Assembly (NCBI RefSeq): GCF_024055895.1
Contig: NZ_JAMXLE010000002.1
Span: 1 to 64,000, forward strand
Source: Rhizobium sp. L1K21
GTDB lineage: Bacteria > Pseudomonadota > Alphaproteobacteria > Rhizobiales > Rhizobiaceae
Length of the DNA stretch: 64,000 bases
Direction: 5' to 3'
Every line of letters begins with the position of its first letter. Positions within the stretch are counted from its first letter, which is position 1. The position numbers and the translations under genes are program-made. Positions 54,996-64,000 of the stretch are shown here, one piece after another. The notes below the pieces were generated by a model. The model had not been told where the DNA came from. It saw only the letters and a list, made by a program, of their open reading frames with translations, and ran no database searches.

Positions 54996-55241
54996 TTGGG
55001 TCGTTTCTGGATCGGTTTTCTCAAAATTGTGCTGGCCTCGCTGATTGCGGGGACAGCGCTTTCCTTTGTCGGCCTCACGCCCAAATCACTGATTGGGTTT
55101 TTCGGCCTGACTCCCGAAGAACTGGTCATGCATCTGCAAGATTTCGGCATTTGGGCGGCGCCGCGCATTGTGCTCGGCGCCATGTTTGTCGTGCCGCTCT
55201 GGCTGGTTGCCCATATTTTCATGCCACCACGCGGACAGTAA
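54996..55241 (+). CDS. Small two-segment membrane protein
   Basis: The 81-residue protein has two hydrophobic stretches (about residues 6-26 and 52-75) around a short amphipathic part (KSLIGFFGLTPEELVMHLQD). It starts at a TTG after AAGGGGG. It resembles small conserved rhizobial proteins classed as DUF6460; function unknown. It converges with the polyamine operon. Confidence 0.75.
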   Translation: MGRFWIGFLKIVLASLIAGTALSFVGLTPKSLIGFFGLTPEELVMHLQDFGIWAAPRIVLGAMFVVPLWLVAHIFMPPRGQ

Positions 55242-55261
55242 AATAACCCGCGCCTCCGCCG

Positions 55262-56077
55262 CTATTGGGCGAAGGCTGCCTGTTCATCGCGTCTGCGCTG
55301 CACTTCGCGTCGCTTGGTGAGAACCGAAGCGATGATGACCCCTGTTGCGACAATGGCGACGAGGATGGTTGAGACCGCATTGATCTCCGGCGTCACGCCA
55401 AGCCGCACCTGGCTGTAAATCTTCATCGGCAGGGTGGTCGCCCCCGGCCCCGAGGTGAAGTTGGCAATCACCAGGTCATCCAGCGACAGCGTGAAAGCCA
55501 GCATCCAACCTGAAACAACCGCAGGCGCAATGACCGGCAACGTCACCTGAAGGAAGGTTTTCAGCGGTGTTGCACCGAGATCCATGGCCGCCTCTTCAAT
55601 CGAGCGGTCCATGCTGAGCAGACGCGATTGCACAACAACCGTGACGAAACACATGGTGAGCGTAATATGCGCCATGGTGATGGTCCAGAAGCCGCGGTCA
55701 AAGCCAGCCGCCACAAAAAGCAGAAGCAGGGACAGGCCGATGATGACATCGGGCATAACCAGCGGCGCATAGACCATGCCTGAAAACAGCGTGCGGCCAC
55801 GAAACTTGGTGAAGCGGGTGAGTGCCAGAGCCGCCAATGTCCCAAGAACTGTGGCGACCGTAGCAGCGAGCAAGCCGACCCGGATCGTGACCCAGGCGGC
55901 ATCCATGAGGCCCTGGTTGTTCCAGACTTCGCGATACCATTTCGTTGAAAAACCGGCCCAGACGGTCACCAGTTTCGACTCGTTGAACGAGTAGATGATC
56001 AACAGCAGGATCGGCAGATAGAGAAAGGCAAAGCCGAGTGCGATTGCCGTGACATTGAAGCGGGACATACGGTTCAT
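55262..56077 (-). CDS. potI: Polyamine ABC transporter permease PotI
   Basis: The 271-residue permease has six transmembrane segments and the EAA loop EEAAMDLGATPLKTFLQVTLP. It is last in the operon, 10 bp after potH. ATG 56077 has a GGAGG site 8 nt before and matches PotI starts; an in-frame extension is rejected. It forms the membrane channel with PotH for putrescine or related polyamines. Confidence 0.93.
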   Translation of the reverse strand: MNRMSRFNVTAIALGFAFLYLPILLLIIYSFNESKLVTVWAGFSTKWYREVWNNQGLMDAAWVTIRVGLLAATVATVLGTLAALALTRFTKFRGRTLFSGMVYAPLVMPDVIIGLSLLLLFVAAGFDRGFWTITMAHITLTMCFVTVVVQSRLLSMDRSIEEAAMDLGATPLKTFLQVTLPVIAPAVVSGWMLAFTLSLDDLVIANFTSGPGATTLPMKIYSQVRLGVTPEINAVSTILVAIVATGVIIASVLTKRREVQRRRDEQAAFAQ

Positions 56078-56087
56078 CACACGCCTC

Positions 56088-56993
56088 CTATTGCTGTGCT
56101 GCTTTGGCCTGCGCGTTCTGGAAGATCGCAATCGGGATCACCAGAACAAGAAGCAGGATGATGGCAACGGCCGCCGAAACGGGCCAGTCGCGGTTGGCAT
56201 TGAATTCGGTCCAGAGCGTCTTGCCGATCATCAGCGTGCTCGATCCACCCAAAAGGTCCGGGATCACGAATTCGCCGACTGTTGGAATGAAAACCAGCAG
56301 GAAGCCGGCGATGACACCGGGCAAGGACAGCGGAAAGGTAATCGTCCAGAAGGCTTTCAACGGCGGGCAGCCGAGGTCGCCTGCAGCCTCGATCAGCGAC
56401 TCGTCCATCTTTTCAAGCGTTGAGTAGAGTGGCAGCACCATGAACGGCAGGTAGGAATAAACAATGCCGATATAGACCGCGATATTGGTGTTGAGGATGA
56501 TGAGAGGATCATCAATGATCCCGATTGCCTGGAGAAACTGATTGAGAAAGCCTTCCGGTTTCAAAATGGCAATCCAGGCATAAACGCGGATCAGAAAGCT
56601 CGTCCAGAAGGGCAGGATCACCAGCATCAACAGCGTGGGGCGGATCGATGTTGGCGCGCGCGCCATGCCATAGGCAATGGGATAACCGATCAGCAATGTC
56701 AGGCAGGTGGATATGAAGGCGATCGTGAGGCTGGAAATATAGGCGTTGATATAAAGCGCATCTTCGGTCAGCCAAATGTAATTGTCGAAGGACAGTTGCC
56801 CGATATTGTCCCAAAAGCCTTGCCAGCCATCGCTCAGGCTGAAAACCGGTAAATATGGCGGCATGGCAATCGCGGTCTGCGAGAACGAAATACGCAAAAC
56901 GATGAAAAACGGCACCATGAAGAAGATGATCAGCCAGATATAGGGGATGGCGATCACCAGACGGTTGAAGAGTGCGTTGGAGAGCTTGGTCAT
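56088..56993 (-). CDS. potH: Polyamine ABC transporter permease PotH
   Basis: The 301-residue permease has six membrane segments (the first PYIWLIIFFMVPFFIVLRIS) and the EAA loop EAAGDLGCPPLKAFWTITFP. The PTVGEFVIPDLLGG segment is typical of PotH. It lies 4 bp after potG in the operon. Confidence 0.94.
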   Translation of the reverse strand: MTKLSNALFNRLVIAIPYIWLIIFFMVPFFIVLRISFSQTAIAMPPYLPVFSLSDGWQGFWDNIGQLSFDNYIWLTEDALYINAYISSLTIAFISTCLTLLIGYPIAYGMARAPTSIRPTLLMLVILPFWTSFLIRVYAWIAILKPEGFLNQFLQAIGIIDDPLIILNTNIAVYIGIVYSYLPFMVLPLYSTLEKMDESLIEAAGDLGCPPLKAFWTITFPLSLPGVIAGFLLVFIPTVGEFVIPDLLGGSSTLMIGKTLWTEFNANRDWPVSAAVAIILLLVLVIPIAIFQNAQAKAAQQ

Positions 56994-56997
56994 GATC

Positions 56998-58140
56998 TCA
57001 ATCCTTCAGCACCACACCGGCATTGTCATCGAAGGAGACCCAGACCTCTTCGTCATAGCCAATCGGGTTTTCCAATTCACGCGAGGCGTTCAGGCGCGAG
57101 GCGCGCACGGTCTGCCCGGAGGCAAGCTTGACAATATAGATCGTCATATCGCCGAGATAGCCGATGTCCCAAATCTCGCCCTTCACGGCGTTAAACCCAG
57201 GATTGGCGGGGGCCTCGCGGGCGATGCGAACCTTTTCCGGGCGGATGGCGAATGCGGCGGCTCCGCTTGCCGGTCCGCTGCCATTCTGTTCAGCAACGAT
57301 CGTCAAATCTTCACTGACCGCAATCTGCGTTTTGCCGCCTTCGCTTGAGACGACATTTCCGTCGAAAATGTTCACATCGCCGATGAAATCGGCCACGAAG
57401 CGGGAATTGGGTGCTTCATAGATTTCCGCCGGTGTGGCCACCTGCACAACCTTGCCCGCACTCATGACAGCAATGCGGTCGGCCATGGTCATGGCCTCTT
57501 CCTGGTCGTGGGTCACGACGACGAAGGTCAGGCCGAGATCCTGCTGCAGGTCCATGAGCTCGAACTGGGTTTCTTCGCGCAACTTCTTGTCCAGCGCACC
57601 CAGCGGTTCATCGAGCAGAAGCACTTTCGGCTGCTTGGCGAGCGAGCGGGCAAGCGCCACACGCTGGCGCTGTCCGCCGGAGAGCTGATGCGGCTTGCGG
57701 GAAGCAAATTTCTCCAGCTTGACGAGCTTGAGCATCTGCGCCACGCGATAAGCGATCTGATCCTTCGGCATGCCGTCCTGTTTCAGGCCGAAACCGATAT
57801 TCTTTTCCACCGTCATGTGCGGGAAGAGCGCATAGGACTGGAACATCATATTGACCGGGCGGCGATAAGGCGGCGTTTGGGAAAGGTCCTGTCCATCGAG
57901 AATGATCTGTCCCGAGGTTGGCGTTTCAAAGCCCGCCAGCATGCGCAACAGGGTTGATTTGCCGCAACCGGAAGCGCCGAGCAGCGCGAAAAATTCGCGA
58001 TTGTAGATGTCGAGCGAAAGATCATCGACAGCGGTAAAGTCGCCGAAACGCTTCGTCACGTTTTTAAAAGAGATATAGGGCTTTGCGGAAGAATCGTTCC
58101 ACGGAGCAAAAGAACGCCGGATACTGCCAAGCGATTTCAT
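56998..58140 (-). CDS. potG: Polyamine ABC transporter ATPase PotG
   Basis: The 380-residue ATPase has Walker A GASGCGKST, signature LSGGQRQRVALARSL, Walker B VLLLDEPLGALD and a C-terminal TOBE domain (about 290-375, AIRPEKVRIAREA). It powers PotHI. The gene follows a terminator-like hairpin after the potF gene at 58216. Confidence 0.95.
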   Translation of the reverse strand: MKSLGSIRRSFAPWNDSSAKPYISFKNVTKRFGDFTAVDDLSLDIYNREFFALLGASGCGKSTLLRMLAGFETPTSGQIILDGQDLSQTPPYRRPVNMMFQSYALFPHMTVEKNIGFGLKQDGMPKDQIAYRVAQMLKLVKLEKFASRKPHQLSGGQRQRVALARSLAKQPKVLLLDEPLGALDKKLREETQFELMDLQQDLGLTFVVVTHDQEEAMTMADRIAVMSAGKVVQVATPAEIYEAPNSRFVADFIGDVNIFDGNVVSSEGGKTQIAVSEDLTIVAEQNGSGPASGAAAFAIRPEKVRIAREAPANPGFNAVKGEIWDIGYLGDMTIYIVKLASGQTVRASRLNASRELENPIGYDEEVWVSFDDNAGVVLKD

Positions 58141-58182
58141 GAAGTGTCCCCAATAAGCTGAAAAACAGACTTAAAACCAAAA

Positions 58183-58207
58183 GAGCCCGGGTTGTTCACC
58201 CGGGCTC
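58183..58207 (-). terminator. Intrinsic terminator/attenuator between potF and potG
   Basis: On the minus strand, a perfect 10-bp stem (58183-58192 with 58198-58207) with a 5-nt loop is followed by TTTTGGTTTT. It lies 8 nt after the potF stop, so only some transcripts should continue into potGHI. Confidence 0.85.
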
Positions 58208-58215
58208 CTGTCTTG

Positions 58216-59313
58216 TTATTGACCGGTCACGATGCTGGTCCATTCGCGCGTGAGTATGCGCTGTGTCTTGGGGTCCAATGGCAGGTGAACGTAAAGTTTT
58301 TCCATGGTCGCCGGTGGCGGGTAAATGGCCGGATCGTCGAGAACTTCCTTGTCGATGAATTCCTGCGAGGCCTTGTTGCCGTTTGCATAGAAGACGTAGT
58401 TCGAAGCTTTCGCGATCACTTCCGGCTTCATGATGTAGTTCAGGAACGCGTAAGCTTCTTCCTTGTGCGGCGCATCCTTCGGGATCGCCATCATGTCAAA
58501 CCACATCAGCGCGCCGCCTGCGGGGATGGAATAATCAACCTTCACGCCGGCATCTGCTTCGGCGGCACGGTCACGCGCCTGCAGCACATCGCCCGACCAG
58601 CCAACCGCCAGGCAGATATCGCCGTTTGCCAGGGCGTTGATATATTCAGACGAATGGAACTTGCGGATCGAGGGGCGAATGGATTTCAGAAGTTCCGCCG
58701 CCTTCTCCAGGTCTGCCTTGTCTGTGGAGTTCGGGTCGAGGCCCAGATAGTTGAGCGCAGCCGGCACGATCTCGGTGGGCGCATCCAGGAAATGAACGCC
58801 GCAATCCTTGAACTTGGCAATCATTTCGGGGTCGAAGACGACGTTCCAATCCGGTTTTACATCGGGGCCGAGAATTTCTGCAACCTTGTCGACATTGTAA
58901 CCGATGCCTGTGGTGCCCCACATATAGTCGATACCGTAATCGTTCACATCGCCGAACTGGGCTGTGCGCTCCAGAATTTTGTCCCACATATTGGAGATAT
59001 TCGGGAGCTTCGACTTGTCGAGCTTTTCAAAAGCGCCGGCCTGGATCTGCCGCTGCAGGAAGTCGGCGGTGGGAACCACCACATCATAGCCGGACCCGCC
59101 GGCGAGCATCTTGGTTTCCAGAATTTCGTTGGAGTCGAAGACGTCATAGACGACCTTGATGCCCGTTTCCTTGGTAAAGTCCTCAAGGATGGACTCATCA
59201 ATATAGTCCGACCAGTTGTAGACATTGACAACCTTGTCCTCTGCCATCGAAGCCGAGGCAACGCCGGCGAGCAGCGCGGCGGACAGGGCTGAAATCTTGA
59301 GAGTCTTGCGCAT
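58216..59313 (-). CDS. potF: Polyamine-binding periplasmic protein PotF (copy 1)
   Basis: The 365-residue protein has a signal peptide (ending ASASMAED) and the PotF/PotD pattern: VVNVYNWSDYIDESILEDF with the Trp/Tyr/Ser pocket, YDVVVPTADFLQRQIQAGAF and SSEYINALANGDICLAVGWS. ATG 59313 has an AGGAG site; an in-frame ATG 75 nt upstream is rejected. Similar throughout to the gene at 59539. Confidence 0.94.
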   Translation of the reverse strand: MRKTLKISALSAALLAGVASASMAEDKVVNVYNWSDYIDESILEDFTKETGIKVVYDVFDSNEILETKMLAGGSGYDVVVPTADFLQRQIQAGAFEKLDKSKLPNISNMWDKILERTAQFGDVNDYGIDYMWGTTGIGYNVDKVAEILGPDVKPDWNVVFDPEMIAKFKDCGVHFLDAPTEIVPAALNYLGLDPNSTDKADLEKAAELLKSIRPSIRKFHSSEYINALANGDICLAVGWSGDVLQARDRAAEADAGVKVDYSIPAGGALMWFDMMAIPKDAPHKEEAYAFLNYIMKPEVIAKASNYVFYANGNKASQEFIDKEVLDDPAIYPPPATMEKLYVHLPLDPKTQRILTREWTSIVTGQ

Positions 59314-59538
59314 TCTGTTCTCCTGTTCGAGGGCGACTTGAGGTCGCTTTTTCTCCTCTTGTTCAGAGACTAGAAAGGATTTTTTCATGCAGCAAGGTTT
59401 TTTTGAGTTGGTTATGTAATGAATTCACTCAGGGCCGGTGCGGCAAGCAGTGTGTCAGCGATATTTATTGTCCATGGACAAGAGTCAAAGGCATAGCGTG
59501 ATCATACGCTGATGCCAAAGCTCTTGACGCGCTTTTGC

Positions 59539-60636
59539 CTACTGGCCTGTCAGCACTCTCGTCCAGACCCGCGTCATGATCCTCTGCGTTTTGGGATCGA
59601 CTGTAGCCAGCGTAAAGCCCTTGGCCATCGTTGCATCGTCCGGGTAGATCGCAGGATCGTTGATAATATCTTCATTGATGAATTGCTGAGAGGCCTTGTT
59701 GCCATTGGCGTAGTAAACATAGTTGGTCGCCTTGGCGATCACCTCCGGGCGCATGATGTAGTTCAGGAATTCATAGGCCTCTTCCTTGTGCGGCGCGTCT
59801 GCTGGAATGGCCATCATGTCGAACCACATGGCAGCACCCTCAACCGGGATGGCATAGTTCACATGAACACCATTGTTGGCTTCGGCGGCCCGGTCACGCG
59901 CCTGAAACACGTCGCCGGAATAGCCAAAGGCAAGGCAAATGTCGCCATTGGCCAATGCGTTGATATATTCTGATGAGTGGAACTTGCGCACATAGGGCCG
60001 GATCGACATCAAGACCTCTTCGGCTTTCTTGTAGTCGTCCGGGTTCGTGCTGTCAGGATCGAGGCCCATATACATCAGGAGCGTGGGGATCACATCCTGC
60101 GGTGCATCGAGAATTTGAATGCCGCAATCGGCGAATTTGGCGGCCACGTCCGGCTTGAAGAGAACGTCGAGGCTCAGGTTTTCATCCGTCCCCAAGATCG
60201 CCTTCACCTTATCGACATTATAGCCGATGCCGTCCGTGCCCCACATATAATCGATCGCATAATTGTTGCCGGGATCGTATCGCGCGGTCCGCTCGTTGAT
60301 GACATCCCACATGTTTTTCAGGTTCGGCAGTTTGGATTTGTCGAGCTTTTCGAATACGCCTGCCTCAATCTGGCGGGTCAGGAAATTGGCGGTCGGAACC
60401 ACGACATCATAGCCGGTGCCGCCGGCCAGCAGTTTCGTTTCCAGTATCTCGTTGGAATCGAAGACGTCATAGACCACCTTGATACCCGTCTCCCTGGTGA
60501 AATCCTGCAGGATCGTTTCATCAATATAGTCCGACCAATTGTAGACGTTGACCACGCGGTCTTCGGCGAGAGCATGCGAAAGGGGTGCCGCAAGCACTGC
60601 GAGAGCGGCTGCGGACAGGCGGGTGATTTTGCGCAT
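59539..60636 (-). CDS. potF: Polyamine-binding periplasmic protein PotF (copy 2)
   Basis: The 365-residue protein matches copy 1 over its whole length (VVNVYNWSDYIDETILQDF, SSEYINALANGDICLAFGYS), with the ligand-region Trp of GWSGDV changed to Tyr in GYSGDV. A signal peptide ends SHALAED. A 225-bp gap to copy 1 allows its own promoter. Different polyamine preferences are possible. Confidence 0.94.
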   Translation of the reverse strand: MRKITRLSAAALAVLAAPLSHALAEDRVVNVYNWSDYIDETILQDFTRETGIKVVYDVFDSNEILETKLLAGGTGYDVVVPTANFLTRQIEAGVFEKLDKSKLPNLKNMWDVINERTARYDPGNNYAIDYMWGTDGIGYNVDKVKAILGTDENLSLDVLFKPDVAAKFADCGIQILDAPQDVIPTLLMYMGLDPDSTNPDDYKKAEEVLMSIRPYVRKFHSSEYINALANGDICLAFGYSGDVFQARDRAAEANNGVHVNYAIPVEGAAMWFDMMAIPADAPHKEEAYEFLNYIMRPEVIAKATNYVYYANGNKASQQFINEDIINDPAIYPDDATMAKGFTLATVDPKTQRIMTRVWTRVLTGQ

Positions 60637-60749
60637 TGGCGTATCCTGAAAAGGTGCAATGGCAATAGGGTTATGCTTCGATCTTCAGGATGACAAGCGG
60701 CATTTTACAAACGCCGCTACCAGGCACCTGACCGCTTGACCACCGACAC

Positions 60750-62168
60750 TTATTGAAAGTCGAAAATGCTGAGGCCTGTCACCATCTCGTCCAATCCCAA
60801 TGGCCGGGTGAGTGGCGCTTCAGCGCGCGCCAGACAGCCCTGCCGCTCGCACAGGCGACACGCCGGACCGACCGCCAGAGGCCCCATTGCGCCGCGTGCT
60901 GCATCACCATAGACGGTTTCACCCTTGTGTGCGCCATCACAGCCTATGAGAAGTGCGGTGCGGCGAACGCGTTCGGCAAAGGCGCCCTGTGGCCCTTCCA
61001 GCGTTCTGGAGATCGTCAGGAATTCCGCGCCATCGGGCATTTCCACATCGTCGACCAGTATCTGGCCGGGCTGGGCGAAGGCGGCGTGAATATTGAGCTT
61101 GGGACAGGCCCCGCCAAAGCGCGATTGCGGAAAACCCTGCGCACCGGCCCTGCGGAATATGTGTCCGGCATTGTCGATTTCCAGCATGAAGAACGGAACA
61201 CCAGCACTGCCCGGCTTCTGCAGCATCGTCAGACGGTTTGCTGCCTGCTCGAAGGACACGGCAAACCGCGAGCGCAAGACATCGACATCATATTTCACAC
61301 GCTGGGCGGTGGCCAGAAAATTGCCATAGGGCATCATCAGCGCATGGGCGGCATAGCGGGCAAGTTCGAAACGAGCGATGCGGGAGGCTTCGTGGGATGA
61401 AAGTTTCAACCCTTCAAGCTCTTCGAGAATCGCATCCTTGAGGGCCAGCAGAGAGGCTTCCATGGCGATCTCGCGCAGCTGGTCAAATGGCGAGAGCCGC
61501 TCGGAGAGGAAAAGCCGCATCGAATGGCGGTCATAGCGCCGCCGCAGGCCTGGCATCGTGTGGACGGGCAGAAGCTTGACAACAATGCCATGGCTTTTCT
61601 GCAGCCAGTTTCGAATTGCGCCGGAGAGATCGTCACCCGGCTTCAGCTCCTCGTGGAAGCGCTCGGCAGCCTCTTCAATGAGAGCGAAATAGTTGGGACG
61701 CTTTTCCAAAACATCGCGCACCTCGTCCATGGGTAGCCGAGTGGCGGAGACGGATGTCTCATGGCCTTCACGGGCCAGAAGGTCGGCAAGATCGGTCAAC
61801 CGCGAGGCCTGTTCCTTGTAAGCGCGATAAAGCTTGACCAGACCGCCTGCCGCATTGGGGGCAGCCTCGGCCAGTTCAATCAACTCCTGATCCCCGGGTA
61901 TCTCGCCGGCCAGCAGTGGATCGGAAAAAACTTCCCGCAGCTGCGTCACGCTACCACCCGCCTCGCCCTGCAATTCGTCCAGATCGATCTTGAAGACAGA
62001 GGACAGCTTCAACAACAGCTGCACCGTCAATGGACGCTGGTTGCGCTCGATCAGGTTCAGATACGAGGGCGAGATTTCCAGCGCTTCGGCCATGGCCGTC
62101 TGGGTTAACGACAGTGTGTTGCGGACGCGGCGCAGGCGCGGACCGGCAAAGATCTTGTTTTCTGCCAC
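60750..62168 (-). CDS. Xre-family regulator with DUF2083 (RamB/short-chain-fatty-acid type)
   Basis: The 472-residue protein has an N-terminal helix-turn-helix (residues 8-62: RNTLSLTQTAMAEALEISPS, YLNLIERNQRPLTVQLL), an ImmA/IrrE-like central part (about 190-260) and the DUF2083 C-terminal region with four clustered Cys (VGPACRLCERQGCLARAEAP). Related regulators (RamB, PccR, MccR) control acetate and propionate genes. It starts at a GTG and is divergent from isocitrate lyase with TTTACAAA boxes between. Confidence 0.92.
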   Translation of the reverse strand: MAENKIFAGPRLRRVRNTLSLTQTAMAEALEISPSYLNLIERNQRPLTVQLLLKLSSVFKIDLDELQGEAGGSVTQLREVFSDPLLAGEIPGDQELIELAEAAPNAAGGLVKLYRAYKEQASRLTDLADLLAREGHETSVSATRLPMDEVRDVLEKRPNYFALIEEAAERFHEELKPGDDLSGAIRNWLQKSHGIVVKLLPVHTMPGLRRRYDRHSMRLFLSERLSPFDQLREIAMEASLLALKDAILEELEGLKLSSHEASRIARFELARYAAHALMMPYGNFLATAQRVKYDVDVLRSRFAVSFEQAANRLTMLQKPGSAGVPFFMLEIDNAGHIFRRAGAQGFPQSRFGGACPKLNIHAAFAQPGQILVDDVEMPDGAEFLTISRTLEGPQGAFAERVRRTALLIGCDGAHKGETVYGDAARGAMGPLAVGPACRLCERQGCLARAEAPLTRPLGLDEMVTGLSIFDFQ

Positions 62169-62178
62169 TTTGACACCT

Positions 62179-62240
62179 TTTACAAACCATGCATTGATTT
62201 TTACAAAATGTGAATTTTACATTTTTTACAAATTTACAAG
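62179..62240. promoter_or_regulatory. Cluster of TTTACAAA boxes
   Basis: Exact TTTACAAA copies are at 62179-62186, 62200-62207 and 62225-62232, with near copies at 62216-62223 (TTTACATT) and 62233-62240 (TTTACAAG). The box resembles the TTTGCAAA-type sites of RamB/PccR regulators. The first overlaps the ribosome site of the Xre gene, fitting autorepression. Confidence 0.65.
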
Positions 62241-62406
62241 ATCATTTTGTCAAAGACAAGACATCATTACCCTTTTATCGCGCTGAAAATACACATTTTT
62301 CTCGACTATTTTGCGCTGCACTGTAAATTCAGTCACATCAAAACACGCACATGACTGACGTTCCCAGCGCAGCCATTGCAACAACCAGACTTTGACGGAG
62401 AAAAAT

Positions 62407-63696
<1,290 letters not shown>

Positions 63697-63704
63697 CAAA
63701 CAAG

Positions 63705-63732
63705 CCTCCTCCCGCAAACAAGCGGGAGGAGG
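63705..63732 (+). terminator. Strong hairpin after isocitrate lyase
   Basis: A perfect 11-bp stem (63705-63715 with 63722-63732) with loop AAACAA lies 8 nt after the aceA stop. No T-tract follows, so read-through to the next gene is likely; it may protect the aceA mRNA. Confidence 0.5.
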
Positions 63733-63768
63733 AGCCAAGCTCACAAACCCCGATAGAGGAGAAATGCC

Positions 63769-64000
63769 ATGAATGCCCCAGCTACCCGCGTTAAGGAACG
63801 TGCCGAAGAACAGTCTTCTTCCATGAGCCAGGACCAGCAGGCCCTGATCCGCATGGTCGCCAACGATCTCCACCGCCTGAACCAGTCGGTTATGAAAGCG
63901 GTTGATGCGGGTGTTTCCGTGGAGCTGGTTCGCTCCGCCCGCCACCATGGCGGCGAAGGAAACTGGGGCGATCTCCTGATCCCGGTTATCGTGACCCAGG
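63769..64000 (+). CDS. Conserved protein of unknown function, start only
   Basis: An open frame starts at ATG 63769 with an AGAGGAGA site and runs off the window. It reads MNAPATRVKERAEEQSSSMS, then helical sequence (QALIRMVANDLHRLNQSVMK) and SARHHGGEGNWGDLLIPVIV. It follows aceA by 72 bp, an arrangement I associate with rhizobial genomes. Function unknown. Confidence 0.8.
   Translation, partial: MNAPATRVKERAEEQSSSMSQDQQALIRMVANDLHRLNQSVMKAVDAGVSVELVRSARHHGGEGNWGDLLIPVIVTQ

Noticed and set aside
58192-60693. Long plus-strand open frames opposite both potF genes
   Set aside because: They resemble one another only because the potF genes are duplicates; no ribosome sites and no known family.

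Overview
The window comes from an alphaproteobacterium of the order Hyphomicrobiales (Rhizobiales), most likely a Brucellaceae-type organism (Ochrobactrum/Brucella relatives). The evidence is gene content plus one RNA trait: a RirA iron regulator with its cysteines at 91, 99 and 105; a roughly 1030-residue soluble PdhS-type cell-cycle kinase; an rpoN-hpf-ptsN cluster; a phasin and acetoacetyl-CoA synthetase of the polyhydroxybutyrate cycle; and a tRNA-His that lacks the usual extra 5' G and carries A73. Family-level placement is an inference (about 60 percent). No transposase, integrase, prophage gene or CRISPR array was seen.

Layout. 1-14643: the 3' part of a giant repetitive adhesin, its type I secretion system (outer-membrane channel, ABC exporter, membrane-fusion protein), a convergent LapG-like periplasmic cysteine protease, and a lipoprotein of the type I substrate-binding fold. 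14889-20059: a three-gene operon of a membrane protein, a von Willebrand A/crystallin-like secreted protein and an unknown secreted protein, then an AraC regulator. 20476-26931: a two-component system divergent from a redox module (PepSY protein, Asp-rich protein, DUF2271 protein with a putative flavinylation site, PepSY-flavodoxin-reductase fusion, ApbE). 26944-33198: UDP-glucose dehydrogenase, DUF3307 protein, and a TetR regulator facing an MFS / sugar-lactone oxidase / PLP-enzyme operon. 33418-39871: LuxR solo, single-domain response regulator, RirA facing an iron-binding protein FbpA with a RirA box between them, MmsA facing a LysR regulator, and an exopolysaccharide-priming sugar transferase. 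40253-45694: rpoN, hpf, ptsN, a P1 peptidase, a DUF1223 protein, tRNA-His and a phasin. 45942-55241: PdhS, a fused two-domain Fe(III) permease FbpB, acetoacetyl-CoA synthetase, AsmA and a small membrane protein. 55262-60636: a polyamine ABC operon potF-potF-potG-potH-potI on the minus strand. 60750-64000: an Xre/DUF2083 regulator divergent from isocitrate lyase, and the start of a conserved unknown gene.

How the genes fit together. The adhesin, exporter and LapG protease form a Lap-type surface-attachment system in which proteolysis would release the adhesin; the c-di-GMP receptor LapD and the adhesin N-terminus are not in this window. The redox module looks like an ApbE-linked extracytosolic flavoprotein electron-transfer system under the adjacent two-component pair. 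FbpA and FbpB are parts of one kind of iron transporter but lie 13 kb apart with no ATPase gene in the window. Isocitrate lyase, MmsA, acetoacetyl-CoA synthetase and phasin point to use of C2/C3 and storage carbon.

The most notable observations are: three separate blocks of exactly seven GGFVxTW repeats in the adhesin (possible seven-bladed propellers), an internal 1.88-kb module duplication in the same gene, the candidate flavinylation motif in the DUF2271 protein beside an ApbE with no visible export signal, and a cluster of TTTACAAA boxes between the Xre regulator and isocitrate lyase.
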